Of a stretch of 64,000 bases of DNA, positions 63,791-64,000 are shown piece after piece; the stretch's first letter is position 1; the number at the start of each line of letters is the position of its first letter. The translations under genes were made by a program, and so were the position numbers. The notes beneath the pieces were generated by a model that worked only from the letters and a program-made list of their open reading frames with translations, was not told where the DNA came from and made no database searches. The DNA is taken from NCBI GenBank assembly GCA_963805605.1, contig CAWDUX010000002.1, forward strand, positions 372,001-436,000. The letters run 5' to 3'. Source of the DNA: Actinocatenispora sp963805605. GTDB taxonomy: Bacteria; Actinomycetota; Actinomycetes; Mycobacteriales; Micromonosporaceae.

Positions 63791-64000
63791 ATGGGTGCTG
63801 TGTTGATCACGGGTTCCGGGTTCGGGTAAGACCAGCGTGGCGGCCGAGTTGGCCCGACGGGGGCTGCTGGCTCTGAACGCCGACGACGATCCGGAGCTGT
63901 GCCGATGGCTGGATGAGCAGGGAGAAGCGGTCGACTACCCCGGCGGTCCCGACGCGCAGGAATGGCTCGACAGCCATCGCTGGCAGTGGCAGCTCGACCG
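63791..64000 (+). pseudogene. P-loop kinase-like gene with a frameshift, cut by window end
   Basis: From ATG 63791 the frame reads MGAVLITGSGFG and then meets TAA at 63826-63828. If one T near 63821-63822 is removed the P-loop becomes GSGSGKTSVAAELARRGL, continuing with NADDDPELCRWLDEQGEAVD to the window end. So either a base is inserted in the gene or the sequence has an error. It resembles small AAA/shikimate-kinase-like NTPases. Confidence 0.65.

Overview
This is a GC-rich (about 70% by eye) actinobacterial chromosomal segment. Homodimeric aceE next to a DUF3052 gene and ahpE, a translational-type T-box ahead of ileS, type A RNase P RNA and many GTG starts all point to Actinobacteria. The gene content resembles Micromonosporaceae, but that family-level guess is an inference. 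Both window edges cut a gene.

Layout. 1-5.8 kb: the 3' part of an NAD-dependent sugar epimerase; aceE (pyruvate dehydrogenase E1) on the minus strand facing a YjbQ-family gene; then DUF3052, the peroxiredoxin ahpE and tRNA-Val(UAC). 6.3-7.5 kb: an exported His-rich protein of unknown function with a strong terminator. 7.6-13.9 kb: a DevS/DevR-type (hypoxia/dormancy) two-component pair, a relic of an IS200/IS605 TnpA between its two genes, an Acg-type nitroreductase-fold protein, an acetate-kinase-like protein that has lost most active-site motifs, and a zinc alcohol dehydrogenase. One DevR-box-like dyad lies upstream of the kinase-like gene. 14.0-21.4 kb: a tightly coupled myo-inositol catabolic operon (iolG-iolE-iolC-aldolase-iolB-iolD) with a divergent GntR/HutC regulator; no iolA or inositol transporter is visible here. 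21.6-25.7 kb: a lipoprotein, then the T-box leader and ileS. 26-34.2 kb: small membrane ORFs and kdpFABCD, followed by a frameshifted, truncated remnant of kdpE. 34.3-48.9 kb: mostly chromosomal background (pentapeptide protein, LacI regulator, a broken endonuclease V gene, a metallophosphatase, an XRE-TPR regulator with an HFCD flavoprotein, Nif3 and a zinc-ribbon protein, an MFS pump, DUF3311/MctP monocarboxylate uptake, a TauE permease, a beta-lactamase-fold protein, rnpB, a GAF-LuxR regulator and a DUF2690 exported protein).

49-56.8 kb is an accessory stretch with visible decay. It holds a frameshifted HD-domain gene, a Nudix hydrolase, an IS630-family element with near-perfect 31-bp ends, and a second Nudix gene split at its fourth codon by an ISAs1-family element (19-bp perfect inverted repeats, 9-bp target duplication). 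HAD, XRE-DUF5919 and several small unknown genes follow. 56.8-64 kb: an aldo/keto reductase divergent from a LysR gene; a PadR regulator, membrane protein and membrane-anchored PAF-acetylhydrolase-like protein that share a repeated candidate operator; an APH-fold phosphotransferase; and a frameshifted P-loop kinase cut by the window end.

The most notable observations are the degenerate acetate-kinase paralogue inside the DevRS neighbourhood, loss of kdpE beside an apparently intact kdpFABCD, the PadR operator repeats, and an unassigned imperfect stem-loop near 36.6 kb. No CRISPR array, recognisable biosynthetic cluster or known anti-phage system was seen.
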